NCBI RefSeq assembly: GCF_038397745.1
Contig: NZ_CP151636.1
Coordinates: 3,410,001 to 3,474,000 of the forward strand
Origin: Microbacterium sp. LWH11-1.2
GTDB taxonomy: Bacteria > Actinomycetota > Actinomycetes > Actinomycetales > Microbacteriaceae
Direction of reading: 5' to 3'
Length of the DNA stretch: 64,000 bases
Each line of letters opens with the position of its first letter. The stretch's first letter is position 1. The notes beneath the pieces are model-generated. The model saw nothing but the letters and a program-made list of their open reading frames with translations, had not been told where the DNA came from and did no database searches. Made by a program: the position numbers and the translations under genes. This document shows, piece by piece, positions 54,764 to 61,701 of this stretch.

Positions 54764-56244
54764 GAAAGCATCACCGCCCTACGTCCCTCAGAACGCCGCG
54801 TAGGACGTTTCACGTTGTCGTTCTGCGAGCCCCAAAGAGCCAGCGTTGTCGCCACCACCGGAGTAATATCCGACGTTTCGTCCTTGCGGTTCCACGCCCA
54901 ACCACCAGCAAGAGGCCGCTTCGAAGCCACAGACAAGGCCACATTCATCTGCGGCTGATCCGTGTGGAACAAAGACCCATCCATCACCGAATCGAAGAAC
55001 TTCGCACTAGCGATAGCCATGTCCCGCCCCTCCGCAGCCGCCAACGTCACCAAAACGTCCGTGCCAATCAAGTAGTTGCGGTCACGACGGCGCTCAACAA
55101 GACCAGACAGCTCATCCACAACCACCGAATGCAACTGGTTCTTCTCCGTGCGCGCCTTCACCCACGGAATCACCCAATCCACACCCTTGCGGTGATCATC
55201 AACCTCAATATGCCAACGCCCATCCGCACGCTGAGAAGCCAACCCAACCGCAGCCATGCGACGATCCGGCGCAACATCAATCCCCAGCGAAACGCGCAGA
55301 AGAGGCATCGAAGCGGCATCCGCCTGACGATTCCAAGACTCCTCGTCGATGACCCGGTGCGAATCAATCGCATCCCAAATCCCCAACGCCTCACGCTTGA
55401 ACGAATCATCATCCGTAAGCTGCTCACGCATCCGCTCCATCGACTCCAACGGAGTACGAGACGGATATGACGGGTTAGCCTTCGCCCACTGCTCACGGTC
55501 ATCAGGATCAGCGTTGTCGTCAGCCGAGAACTCGATGTAGACCATGTTCTTGGCCTTGCCGGACAAAGCCTTCATCCGACGATTCGTAAACTCACTGCCC
55601 GGATCAGAAGGCCGCGGCGGAGTGCCCATGAAGAACAAGAGCGCGCCCGACTCCTGCTTCGAAGCGTTCGTCGCCGGCACCATATCCTCGAGCGCCTTCT
55701 CGGTGAGGATCTGGGCCTCATCAAAGACCTCGACGTCGACAGCATCGAACCCGCGCCCAAAGCCCGCCTCGCGAGCACCGAACATAATCACAGAACCGTT
55801 CTTGAAACGGATCTCCTGCTCACCATTCGTCGAACGAACCGCACGAACATGCGGCCAGATCTTCTTGCGCCGAACCATGCCCTGCAGCGTCTGAAACGTC
55901 ATCGAAGACGTGCGAGTACGATGCGCCGTCCACAGAACAGTCAAGTTAGGGAACAAGACACACAGCGCGATCATCATCATGCCGACAAGAAACGTCTTGC
56001 CCGTCTGCCTGGCGATCGAAAGAACCACCCCGCCGACCGTGGCCGCATACTTCCCGTCCCTGCGCTTACCCAGTGCAAGGATCCCGATGCCCTGCTGCCA
56101 CGCATCAAACGAGACACCAAACTCCGCACACTTAGCCTCAACCCGAGGCCAAACAGTAGTCGCAATCCCCTTCGGATACACCCAATGACGCGCAACCTCA
56201 GAGAGACGCGGAGACGAAACTTCCGTCAGAGACTTCGGCGCCAT
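54760..56244 (-). CDS. Terminase large subunit
   Basis: A 494-residue packaging motor. The ATPase has Walker A SIARQTGKTF, Walker B VEVFDEAQIL and coupling motif FFMGTPPRP; the RNase H-like nuclease has Asp in SLGIDVAPDRRM and in VVDELSGLV. It is complete and of normal length. The adjacent TerS overlaps its start by 47 bases, and two HNH genes lie upstream, an arrangement typical of cos-type packaging. Confidence 0.93.
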   Translation of the reverse strand: MAPKSLTEVSSPRLSEVARHWVYPKGIATTVWPRVEAKCAEFGVSFDAWQQGIGILALGKRRDGKYAATVGGVVLSIARQTGKTFLVGMMMIALCVLFPNLTVLWTAHRTRTSSMTFQTLQGMVRRKKIWPHVRAVRSTNGEQEIRFKNGSVIMFGAREAGFGRGFDAVDVEVFDEAQILTEKALEDMVPATNASKQESGALLFFMGTPPRPSDPGSEFTNRRMKALSGKAKNMVYIEFSADDNADPDDREQWAKANPSYPSRTPLESMERMREQLTDDDSFKREALGIWDAIDSHRVIDEESWNRQADAASMPLLRVSLGIDVAPDRRMAAVGLASQRADGRWHIEVDDHRKGVDWVIPWVKARTEKNQLHSVVVDELSGLVERRRDRNYLIGTDVLVTLAAAEGRDMAIASAKFFDSVMDGSLFHTDQPQMNVALSVASKRPLAGGWAWNRKDETSDITPVVATTLALWGSQNDNVKRPTRRSEGRRAVMLS

Positions 56245-56440
56245 GCTCAGCCTCCTGAAGCTCTCGAGCGTCGATAGCCTCTATCTCCCGAACCGTCTCC
56301 ATAAGACGCTTCGTCAACGAAGCCAAATCCCTAGCCGGCGTCTTCTCATCCTCAACAGCCGTCGCAATCCGATCCCTCGTAGCCTCCAAAAGCTCACGAG
56401 TAGACCCATTCCGGGCAGCATCAGCAACAGAACGAGACAT
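56198..56440 (-). CDS. Terminase small subunit
   Basis: An 80-residue helical protein from ATG 56440 (ADAARNGSTRELLEATRDRI; LASLTKRLMETVREIEAIDA). Small size, position directly before TerL and a long overlap with it are typical of the short TerS of actinophages; it recognises the packaging site on DNA. Family-level sequence similarity is weak, so context carries the call. Confidence 0.75.
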   Translation of the reverse strand: MSRSVADAARNGSTRELLEATRDRIATAVEDEKTPARDLASLTKRLMETVREIEAIDARELQEAEHGAEVSDGSFVSASL

Positions 56441-56556
56441 CAAAACCACCACCAGTCACGAGGAAAAAATGTCGGGGAGGGACGATTCCTATACCCGGAG
56501 GTCTATATACGTGCCCTTGGGGGGACCCTGGGTGGTACGTCATCGATGCCTGCAAC
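56441..56556. other. Non-coding gap beside terminase, candidate cos site
   Basis: These 116 bases between TerS and the HNH gene have no gene. They contain runs such as CGGGGAGGGACG and CCTTGGGGGGACCCTGGGTGG, G/C-rich segments like the cohesive-end sites that lie next to TerS and an HNH gene in HK97-like phages. The cut position cannot be seen from sequence. Confidence 0.4.
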
Positions 56557-57429
56557 TTAGGCCGCAAGTGTTTGGTTGCGCCAAGCTTCAGTGGTCGCCG
56601 CCGTCATCATCAGGTGCTTGAACTCAGGCGCGGTAAGGCTTGTGTCTACTGTGCTTAGTCCTCGCCTTTGCCTGTCCTGTGCCCACTCATCTAGGGTCAG
56701 ATCGTTCTTGTCTGAGTTGCATGACCTGCATGCGGCAACAAGGTTGGACATGTCGTTGCGCCCACCTCGACTGAGCGGGGTGACGTGCTCCGGGTCGGGT
56801 AGTCCTGGGCATGGGAGCTTGCAGTATGCGCAGGCGAGCCCTTGACGTGCGTACTGTCGCATGATCTGTGAGTAGGTGTGCTGTCCTGGTGCGTTATGCT
56901 CGCGTGCTCGGCGGCGTCGCTTGGTGGTGCGGCGGGCACAGGTACGGGAGCAGTATGCGGATGGCGTGCCATATGCGTGCTCAATGAAGGGGGTGTCGCA
57001 GTCAGCGCACCTGTTGGCATAGAAGGCTGGGCGCTTGGGTTTGGGGGCTACCCATCTGCTGGTTGATCCGTACCATCTGGCCCAGTGATCAACTGGTAGT
57101 TCGGTGTGCTCACCGTGCGAGATCGCCTTGTCTCTGCAGGTCGTTGAGCAGTAGGTGCCGACGTATCGCTGTGCGCGCTTCGGCTTGATGCATTCGGCTC
57201 CACACCAGTCGCAGCTTTTGGTTACGAGGAGATCTGGGGTGCGCGGCCTGCACTTCCGTGTGCAGTATCGCTGGCTCGTGTTGACTGGCGTATACGTTGA
57301 CTGACACGTGCTGCAGGTAGACTGGTTCACAGCCGGACTCCTTCTGACCAAGGTGTTTCGGTTAGCCCCCAGGTTGAGTGTTGACGCACTCCCTGGGGGT
57401 GTTCCTATTCTACGCCCGAGATCCGACAT
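56557..57429 (-). CDS. HNH endonuclease with Cys-rich N-terminal zinc modules
   Basis: A 290-residue protein. The first half has four Cys-pair modules (CSTCQSTYTPVNTSQRYC, CDWCGAEC, CADCDTPF) like zinc ribbons. The C-terminal HNH nuclease is CAYCKLPCPGLPDPEHVTPL, then NLVAACRSCNSDKNDLTLDEW. HNH proteins next to terminase help TerL make specific cuts at cos. Its ATG directly follows the stop of the smaller HNH gene (TGA then ATG), so the two are coupled. A homing-type role is an alternative. Confidence 0.85.
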   Translation of the reverse strand: MSDLGRRIGTPPGSASTLNLGANRNTLVRRSPAVNQSTCSTCQSTYTPVNTSQRYCTRKCRPRTPDLLVTKSCDWCGAECIKPKRAQRYVGTYCSTTCRDKAISHGEHTELPVDHWARWYGSTSRWVAPKPKRPAFYANRCADCDTPFIEHAYGTPSAYCSRTCARRTTKRRRRAREHNAPGQHTYSQIMRQYARQGLACAYCKLPCPGLPDPEHVTPLSRGGRNDMSNLVAACRSCNSDKNDLTLDEWAQDRQRRGLSTVDTSLTAPEFKHLMMTAATTEAWRNQTLAA

Positions 57430-57696
57430 TCATTCGAGAAAGCCAGACCTGCGAATGATCGGCGCATAATCGCGGGCCCGCTTGGTGCTATTGCATGTTG
57501 CGTGCGCAGCGCGCGCGTTTGCGACGTTGTCTGCGCCGCCTTTAGCGAGAGGCACCAGATGGTCGACAACGAAGCACATGGGGTCGGGCCACGTCAGCTC
57601 ATAGTTGATTGGCTTCCCACAGATGTGGCAGTTCGGTTTTGCTCGGCGTATGAGCGCGCGCATCCGGTTTGCCATGGCCTTAGAGCGCTCGGTCAT
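57430..57696 (-). CDS. Small HNH endonuclease
   Basis: An 88-residue single-domain HNH protein: CHICGKPINYELTWPDPMCF, the catalytic His in VVDHLVPLAKGGADNVANAR and the zinc Cys pair completed by HATCNSTKRAR. This is the size and layout of the terminase-associated HNH proteins of cos-type phages. It lies between the TTAGTAAC inverted repeat and the larger HNH gene. Confidence 0.88.
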   Translation of the reverse strand: MTERSKAMANRMRALIRRAKPNCHICGKPINYELTWPDPMCFVVDHLVPLAKGGADNVANARAAHATCNSTKRARDYAPIIRRSGFLE

Positions 57697-57744
57697 GGTC
57701 TCGCCTTAGTCGGCATCGGCATCATTGACTGTCCTTAACGCAAG

Positions 57745-57778
57745 CAACCCTTAGTAACGACACCGTTACTAAGGGTTG
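57745..57778. repeat. Perfect 15-bp inverted repeat containing TTAGTAAC
   Basis: CAACCCTTAGTAACG and CGTTACTAAGGGTTG are exact inverted copies around ACAC. It sits at the end of the micro-gene block, 20 bases after its last stop and 48 bases before the small HNH gene. It could be a bidirectional terminator or a repressor site; no U-tract follows in either direction. Confidence 0.85.
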
Positions 57779-57797
57779 TGGGGTGTGGAGTTCTATG

Positions 57798-57947
57798 TCA
57801 GTCGTATCCGAGTTCGTATCTGATGCGGCTTTTGGAGGGTGAGAGTGTGGCTGTGGTGTCTGCGCAGTCGCATCGTTCGCATGCTGATTGGGATGTCCAG
57901 CCTGTTCCGCAGTGATCGCAGATGTACACGTCGTCGTGTTCGGTCAC
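57798..57947 (-). CDS. Small zinc-ribbon protein
   Basis: A 49-residue protein starting at GTG 57947 within the stop of the previous gene (GTGA). VYICDHCGTGWTSQSACERC then DCADT gives a CxxC...CxxCxC set, a compact zinc ribbon. Such proteins are frequent in phage early regions, with roles unknown. It is the last member of the overlapping micro-gene block. Confidence 0.65.
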   Translation of the reverse strand: MTEHDDVYICDHCGTGWTSQSACERCDCADTTATLSPSKSRIRYELGYD

Positions 57948-58108
57948 TGTTCGATGCCGTTCTTCCAGGTGCGCATCTTGGGTGTCCATCCGTCTGGTGT
58001 GGGTACGTGTTCGTTGTGGTGGAAGACGTACCGGAGTGTGGGTTGCCGGAGGATGTAGATGAGGATGCTGAGTGTGAGTGTGATGGCGATACCGGTGATG
58101 GTGCGCAT
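57944..58108 (-). CDS. Small single-pass membrane protein
   Basis: A 54-residue protein: MRTITGIAITLTLSILIYIL is one membrane helix, followed by a polar tail with NEHVPTPDGWTPKMRTWKNG. The ATG shares one base with the preceding TGA, and its own TGA overlaps the next GTG. No family is known. It is found only by reading the overlaps. Confidence 0.6.
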   Translation of the reverse strand: MRTITGIAITLTLSILIYILRQPTLRYVFHHNEHVPTPDGWTPKMRTWKNGIEQ

Positions 58109-58242
58109 CAGTCGTTCTCGTCGTCTTGTTCACCGTGTTCGCGTGACCGGAGCCATGTGTGGAGGAGGATCAGTCCGGTGCCACCAATGGCGAAGCAGGC
58201 TGTGATTCCGATAGCCACACCCGTGGATAGCAGGTCACTCAT
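58108..58242 (-). CDS. Small single-pass membrane protein
   Basis: A 44-residue protein with one membrane helix (STGVAIGITACFAIGGTGLI) and a charged acidic tail (SREHGEQDDEND). The start lies inside the end of the 85-residue gene and the stop shares a base with the next ATG. Two tiny membrane proteins in a row suggest an inner-membrane function such as superinfection exclusion or lysis timing; this is inference. Confidence 0.6.
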   Translation of the reverse strand: MSDLLSTGVAIGITACFAIGGTGLILLHTWLRSREHGEQDDEND

Positions 58243-58492
58243 CTTCGTCGTCGTCCGCTTCGTTGTAATCCCAGGAGTCCTGAATGATTTTCCGCCCGAT
58301 GGTTAGCAGTCCTTCATCAACGTGGAGGGGTTGCGTTTCGGGGGTGAGCATCCTGTAGTTGGTGCTGTTGGGTTTGTCGAGTGTGGTGGATGAGACGATG
58401 ACGACCCAACCGGATGTGTAGTGTCCGGGGAAGATGTCTGCGATGTGTGCACTGATGGCGTTGTCGAGGCCGGTGCGCGTCTCATCACTCAT
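58235..58492 (-). CDS. Small hypothetical phage protein
   Basis: An 85-residue protein: TRTGLDNAISAHIADIFPGH, then GWVVIVSSTTLDKPNSTNYR and an acidic tail (YNEADDDEDE). This pattern (short helix, strand with Trp-Val-Val, DxxxxNYxMLTPxxQ) recurs in small actinophage early proteins of unknown role. It overlaps both neighbours. Confidence 0.65.
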   Translation of the reverse strand: MSDETRTGLDNAISAHIADIFPGHYTSGWVVIVSSTTLDKPNSTNYRMLTPETQPLHVDEGLLTIGRKIIQDSWDYNEADDDEDE

Positions 58493-58598
58493 GGTGCGGC
58501 CTCAACTCCCACGGCATGTCTTCATCCAGAATGAGGATGCGCGTCTCGGGATGCCGCCAGATCAGCCGCAAGTAGTCGAGATCCCAGTCAGCACTCAT
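58485..58598 (-). CDS. Micro-protein of the overlapping gene block
   Basis: A 37-residue protein (SADWDLDYLRLIWRHPETRI then LILDEDMPWELRPHHE). It starts within the end of the 45-residue gene and overlaps the next start by eight bases. No family is known; the overlaps and absence of another gene in this interval are the main support. Confidence 0.5.
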   Translation of the reverse strand: MSADWDLDYLRLIWRHPETRILILDEDMPWELRPHHE

Positions 58599-58725
58599 CG
58601 TCGTCCGTTGGCTTCGCGTCGTGGTCCTTGAGCCATTTCGAGTTTAAAATTGCGTCCGCCAGAACGCTTGGTACTGTTGGCATCGTGCGGGATATGAGCT
58701 GCATAAGTTGCTGGCGCTCATTCAT
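58588..58725 (-). CDS. Micro-protein of the overlapping gene block
   Basis: A 45-residue protein: NERQQLMQLISRTMPTVPSV, helical start, then LADAILNSKWLKDHDAKPTD. It overlaps the previous gene by eight and the next by eleven bases. No function is recognised. Confidence 0.55.
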   Translation of the reverse strand: MNERQQLMQLISRTMPTVPSVLADAILNSKWLKDHDAKPTDDDEC

Positions 58726-58825
58726 CGTCTTCTCCAATGTGGCATTCGTCACTCAGGCACCATTCGCCTTCTCCTTCGAGGTGGGTGATGGCTAGGTGGC
58801 GCATGATGCTTCTGTCGGTCTCCAT
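58718..58825 (-). CDS. Micro-protein with His/Cys residues
   Basis: A 35-residue protein from ATG 58825, behind AAGG: METDRSIMRHLAITHLEGEG, then EWCLSDECHIGEDDE. His and Cys placed as H...H...C...CH could bind one zinc ion. A longer frame upstream exists but lacks a ribosome site. Function unknown. Confidence 0.5.
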   Translation of the reverse strand: METDRSIMRHLAITHLEGEGEWCLSDECHIGEDDE

Positions 58826-58838
58826 CGACTCGGCCTTC

Positions 58839-59036
58839 CTAGGCTGATAGTTCGTAGAGGAATGCGCCAAGCAGGTTGAGGTTGGCGCGGTATCGACCAG
58901 CATGGTGGGCGCAATATTTGAGCTCGTTACCGGCTGGCATGGCGACGTAGATGAGTGCGGTGGTTCCTTTGCCGCACCGGTCGCAGTAGGTCATGCTTTT
59001 GTCTGCTAGGTCGTAGAACTCTGTTTGCTCATCCAC
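58839..59036 (-). CDS. DUF7455-like zinc-binding small protein
   Basis: A 65-residue protein from GTG 59036, behind AAGG eight bases upstream; GTG 59060 is an alternative. TYCDRCGKGTTALIYVAMPA followed by LKYCAHHAGRYRANLNLLGA is the DUF7455 pattern (CDRC...CxHH) of small actinobacterial and actinophage proteins. It is the first gene of the micro-gene block, just after the TTAGTAA motifs. Confidence 0.72.
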   Translation of the reverse strand: MDEQTEFYDLADKSMTYCDRCGKGTTALIYVAMPAGNELKYCAHHAGRYRANLNLLGAFLYELSA

Positions 59037-59048
59037 GATCGCCGCCTT

Positions 59049-59100
59049 CGTTACTAACACTTACGGGTGTATCCGTTGGTAACGGGGTGGCTTACTAACA
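59049..59100. promoter_or_regulatory. Cluster of TTAGTAA motifs with a central palindrome
   Basis: On the minus strand TGTTAGTAA occurs twice (59099-59091 and 59059-59051) around CCGTTACCAACGG (59085-59073). The promoter-proximal copy ends 14 bases before GTG 59036. The same TTAGTAACG core forms the inverted repeat at 57745-57778. The layout suggests a phage repressor or activator site. Confidence 0.5.
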
Positions 59101-59146
59101 TGTGTGGGCCGGAACACTTGTGATGTTCCGGCCCACATTGGTCTGA

Positions 59147-59344
59147 TTACTCGTCGGCGCCGAACGTTGCGTCTCTTGCGCGTCGAAGGGTGCGGATCAG
59201 GCGGTTGATGCCCGACCTGTCGAACTCCACGCCATTAATGCAGGTTGCAGGATTCTCGCCGTGCCACGTGACGGTGAGTACGGGCTCTGATACGCCGTCG
59301 TTCTCGACTGCGGTTGCAGAGTCCCAGAAGGTTTCTTTGGGCAT
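59147..59344 (-). CDS. Small hypothetical phage protein
   Basis: A 65-residue protein from ATG 59344, with AAAGGGG upstream: PKETFWDSATAVENDGVSEP, then VLTVTWHGENPATCINGVEF, ending in a basic helix (GINRLIRTLRRARDATFG). No family is recognised. It stands alone between the 374-base gap and the TTAGTAA cluster. Confidence 0.62.
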   Translation of the reverse strand: MPKETFWDSATAVENDGVSEPVLTVTWHGENPATCINGVEFDRSGINRLIRTLRRARDATFGADE

Positions 59345-59718
59345 GGTTGCCCCTTTCGCTCGACAGCTTCGCGCTGTCTCACCCAGCATCGCGCCAGGGA
59401 GCTATGGGTGCGGCGCAGTCTTATACGTCCGAAGATGTATAAGACTGCGCCACAGGGTTCAAGTCCACACAACCTCAGCGCCTGGTGCCTACTGATGCGG
59501 CTAATGCCTAAGGGCGGGTTTGCGCGGGGGTGGACAAGTATTAGGTGGGTGGTTGTGAGGCTCGCTCCCCCACTCGTGCAATCGACGCCACCCGCGCCGG
59601 CCATCCACGGACATTGCACTGCCCTGATGACGTTCGCCGTACTAGTGCATGTGTCCGATATCCGTTGACGCACCCGAAGGTTGAGTGAACGGCTTACGGT
59701 CACCTCAGGCGACCACTT
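59345..59718. other. 374-base gap without a convincing gene
   Basis: No frame here has coding support; the one long leftward frame runs on into the next gene in the wrong frame. The gap holds the strong hairpin at 59412-59451, a small imperfect hairpin just after the phosphoesterase stop, and otherwise unrecognised DNA. Promoters of the leftward genes probably lie here. Confidence 0.6.
59412..59451. repeat. 18-bp hairpin with CGAA loop
   Basis: GGCGCAGTCTTATAC and GTATAAGACTGCGCC are perfect inverted copies; three more pairs (one G-T) close a four-base CGAA loop. No U-tract follows on either strand, so it is more than a plain terminator and could be a structured RNA or a DNA site. Confidence 0.8.
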
Positions 59719-60876
59719 CTAGAGAACAGTCAGTGACTGCAGATCGAATCCGTCTTCTGTGATGTCGAAGACGAGCATGCCGGGGTCGGAATCGTCGCCG
59801 GCAATGTTGCGGAACCAGTCAGACCCGTTATCGAGGGTGGGTGCTGCGATATGCCACTTGGAGCGCCCCGTGTACGGGTTGCGTCCAGTGGGCAGGATCG
59901 CAAGGTGGTGATAGTGACCGGTCAGAAGGATGTCTGCGGCGCCAACAGGCTGACCGCCGTGGGTTTGCTTGCCCCACCATGCGGCGGCCTGACCATCACG
60001 GAACTGATTCCCGTGACACATTCCCACTTTGGTGCCGCGGACATCCACAACCATCGACTCGTTATAATGCTCCGGGTATTCCCATGTGGCGTCGAGTCCG
60101 GCGGCTTTCGCAACCTTCTCAACCTGCCTGTGCACGAAGATCCCGAGGTCGTCGCCGGGTGCACCAAGGTTCTGGGGTCCGCGTCTCCATGCAGTGTGGT
60201 TCGACGGGACTACGGCAACCTTGACGGCACCGAACCGGGCGCACAGTTCAACGAACTTGTACACCTCTGTCGCGGCGACATCCATCTGCTGCGAGAGGGA
60301 CAGGTCGTTGGAGAACATTGGGTTTCCGCCAGACTCGAACCCCTCGAAGAGGTCGTTGATGTCGGGGAGGAAGATGTTGTCCGGTCTGCGGCGCTTGAAC
60401 TCGGCTTCGAGCTTGCACCGCTTCTCGTCCAGGCGTTCGAGCAGTTCTGGTGTGCCGCCACGTGAACCCGTTTTGCCGATCTGCGGGTCTGCGATGACAG
60501 CGACTGTTGTCCTGGCCGTGGGGGTCGCCTTGACGCGTGCGCGAGGCTTGCGGCGCCCCTCCGCGTACAAGGCGGGGAGGTCAATCGCATCCTCGGCGGC
60601 TGTGATGGACTCGAACGAGAAAAGGAAGCTGTACGTGTCTTCCTTGTCGTGGTGAGTCTTCGTCCACTGGGAGACCTTGCCGACGATGCGGAACGTGTCA
60701 GGGTCAACGCCTGCAAGCTTCAGTAGTTCACGTTCGTCGGACACCATCTTGCGTACGGGGCCAGTTGACGCTTCACCCTTACCAGTCTTGGTGTCGAGCT
60801 CGGAGTGCTGCCGGTAGCTGACGGGCGGGATGACGTTCTTGGTTTCACCCTCGGCAAGGCGGTCTGAGATGCTCAT
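59719..60876 (-). CDS. Metallophosphoesterase (calcineurin-like)
   Basis: A 385-residue protein from ATG 60876. The N-terminal ~110 residues are phage-specific; the phosphoesterase follows with VAVIADPQIGKTG (D-x-Q instead of D-x-H), NIFLPDINDLFEG (GD-like position), AVVPSNHTAWRRG (GNHD-like, here SNHT), GMCHGNQF and LLTGHYHHLAI (final HxH). The variant ligands are seen in a phage family often annotated as DNA repair exonucleases of the SbcD/Mre11 type. It overlaps the previous gene by four bases (ATGA). Confidence 0.78.
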   Translation of the reverse strand: MSISDRLAEGETKNVIPPVSYRQHSELDTKTGKGEASTGPVRKMVSDERELLKLAGVDPDTFRIVGKVSQWTKTHHDKEDTYSFLFSFESITAAEDAIDLPALYAEGRRKPRARVKATPTARTTVAVIADPQIGKTGSRGGTPELLERLDEKRCKLEAEFKRRRPDNIFLPDINDLFEGFESGGNPMFSNDLSLSQQMDVAATEVYKFVELCARFGAVKVAVVPSNHTAWRRGPQNLGAPGDDLGIFVHRQVEKVAKAAGLDATWEYPEHYNESMVVDVRGTKVGMCHGNQFRDGQAAAWWGKQTHGGQPVGAADILLTGHYHHLAILPTGRNPYTGRSKWHIAAPTLDNGSDWFRNIAGDDSDPGMLVFDITEDGFDLQSLTVL

Positions 60877-61106
60877 TTCGTGTACCCGTTCCGACGTCTC
60901 CACGTTCCGAACGTGGTATCAGCAACCTCAGGCATGCCTTCTTCGATGAGGGCCGCGAGGAGGTCGACGTGTCGCCATGCCGGGTCTACGAGTGCTTTGC
61001 TTACGGCTTCATGATCTACGGCTGGGAGTTCATCTAGCCAGCGGTCGAGGATTGTCTGATTTGTCTTCGGTGCGGGCGGTGCCGCAAGACGAGTAGCAAG
61101 CGACAC
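60873..61106 (-). CDS. Small helical phage protein
   Basis: A 77-residue protein. GTG 61106 is chosen because AAAGG lies eight bases upstream; GTG 61115 overlaps that ribosome site. The sequence LDRWLDELPAVDHEAVSKAL, ending TFGTWRRRNGYTK, looks like a small helical DNA-binding or packaging-type protein; similar proteins precede metallophosphoesterases in actinophages. Function unknown. Confidence 0.65.
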   Translation of the reverse strand: MSLATRLAAPPAPKTNQTILDRWLDELPAVDHEAVSKALVDPAWRHVDLLAALIEEGMPEVADTTFGTWRRRNGYTK

Positions 61107-61270
61107 GACGGTCACCTTTCAGATAGCCAGTTGTCGGTGTTGAGTTGTTGGTTGACATTGCGGGTATTCCGTGCGTGCTTCATGTACGCCGGTTATGCCC
61201 GTTTCAAGAAAAGTTGGTGGCGAGGCGTTTTCTGCGCGGGCGCGACCCCGGAAACCTGCTCGCCGTCAGG

Positions 61271-61315
61271 GTGACTAGTCCATTTCTAGATGTTCGTGCT
61301 GCACTGTCTAGTCAC
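61271..61315. repeat. Inverted repeat next to the phage tRNA
   Basis: GTGACTAG and CTAGTCAC are exact inverted 8-mers with a 29-nt centre, ending eight bases past the tRNA 3' end on the minus strand. It could form a 3' processing or termination hairpin. Confidence 0.5.
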
Positions 61316-61322
61316 TGCGCGG

Positions 61323-61395
61323 TACCGATCCCCAGGGTCGAACTGGGACTGAACGGGTTTTGAAGCCGTTGCCTCTGCCATTGGGCTAGATCGGC
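61323..61395 (-). tRNA. Prophage tRNA, anticodon apparently CAA (Leu) but class I shape
   Basis: A 73-nt cloverleaf on the minus strand: acceptor GCCGATC/GATCGGT (first pair G-T), a three-pair D-stem, anticodon stem ACGGC/CCCGT with a C-C mismatch next to the loop TTCAAAA, short variable loop TCAGT, T-arm CCCAG-TTCGACC-CTGGG and discriminator A. With a normal 7-base loop the anticodon is CAA, which reads UUG (Leu), yet Leu tRNAs normally have a long variable arm. If the mismatch opens, the stem re-registers to AACGG/CCGTT with a 9-base loop CTTCAAAAC. Identity is therefore uncertain. Confidence 0.75.
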
Positions 61396-61590
61396 GTTGG
61401 TTAGGGTGCTCGCCTCAGCCGCACTGGCTCGAGCTTTGACACGACGGTTTGCGCGCTTCGATCGAGCGTTCCCGATCCGTGGGCTGTCGTGTGTTTGTGC
61501 GTGATGTCATGTCACGCTTGTCGCCGGCATCGACCCGGCTTGCCCTCGACTCGCCATACGCCACGGTTACCCATGAGCCAACGAGGAGGT

Positions 61591-61628
61591 ACAAAGAAAG
61601 CCGCTCACCATTGATGGTTGAGCGGCTT
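61591..61628 (-). terminator. Intrinsic terminator of the right-hand early operon
   Basis: AAGCCGCTCA and TGAGCGGCTT form a perfect 10-bp stem followed on the minus strand by TCTTTGT. It lies 73 bases past the stop of the 217-residue gene and would end the leftward operon that includes ssb. Confidence 0.75.
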
Positions 61629-61701
61629 GTGCGGAGAGTTTCGAGTCTTCTCCTGAACTAAGGCCAAGTGTACAGCATATTGACCATGGATTACAACCAT
61701 G

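Larger units (their letters stand above)
61116..61701. other. 586-base region holding a tRNA and hairpins, no protein gene
   Basis: Apart from the tRNA (61323-61395), an inverted repeat (61271-61315) and a terminator (61591-61628), nothing is recognised. A rightward frame at 61449-61661 has no ribosome site and runs through the terminator, so it is not called. Confidence 0.6.

Noticed and set aside
59391..59487. A tRNA-like element around GGGTTCAAGTCC
   Set aside because: The putative T-stem does not pair and the central hairpin is too long for an anticodon arm; kept only as a hairpin.
59197..59703. A leftward 168-residue frame through the gap
   Set aside because: It crosses the hairpin and overlaps the better-supported 65-residue gene in another frame; composition is not coding-like.
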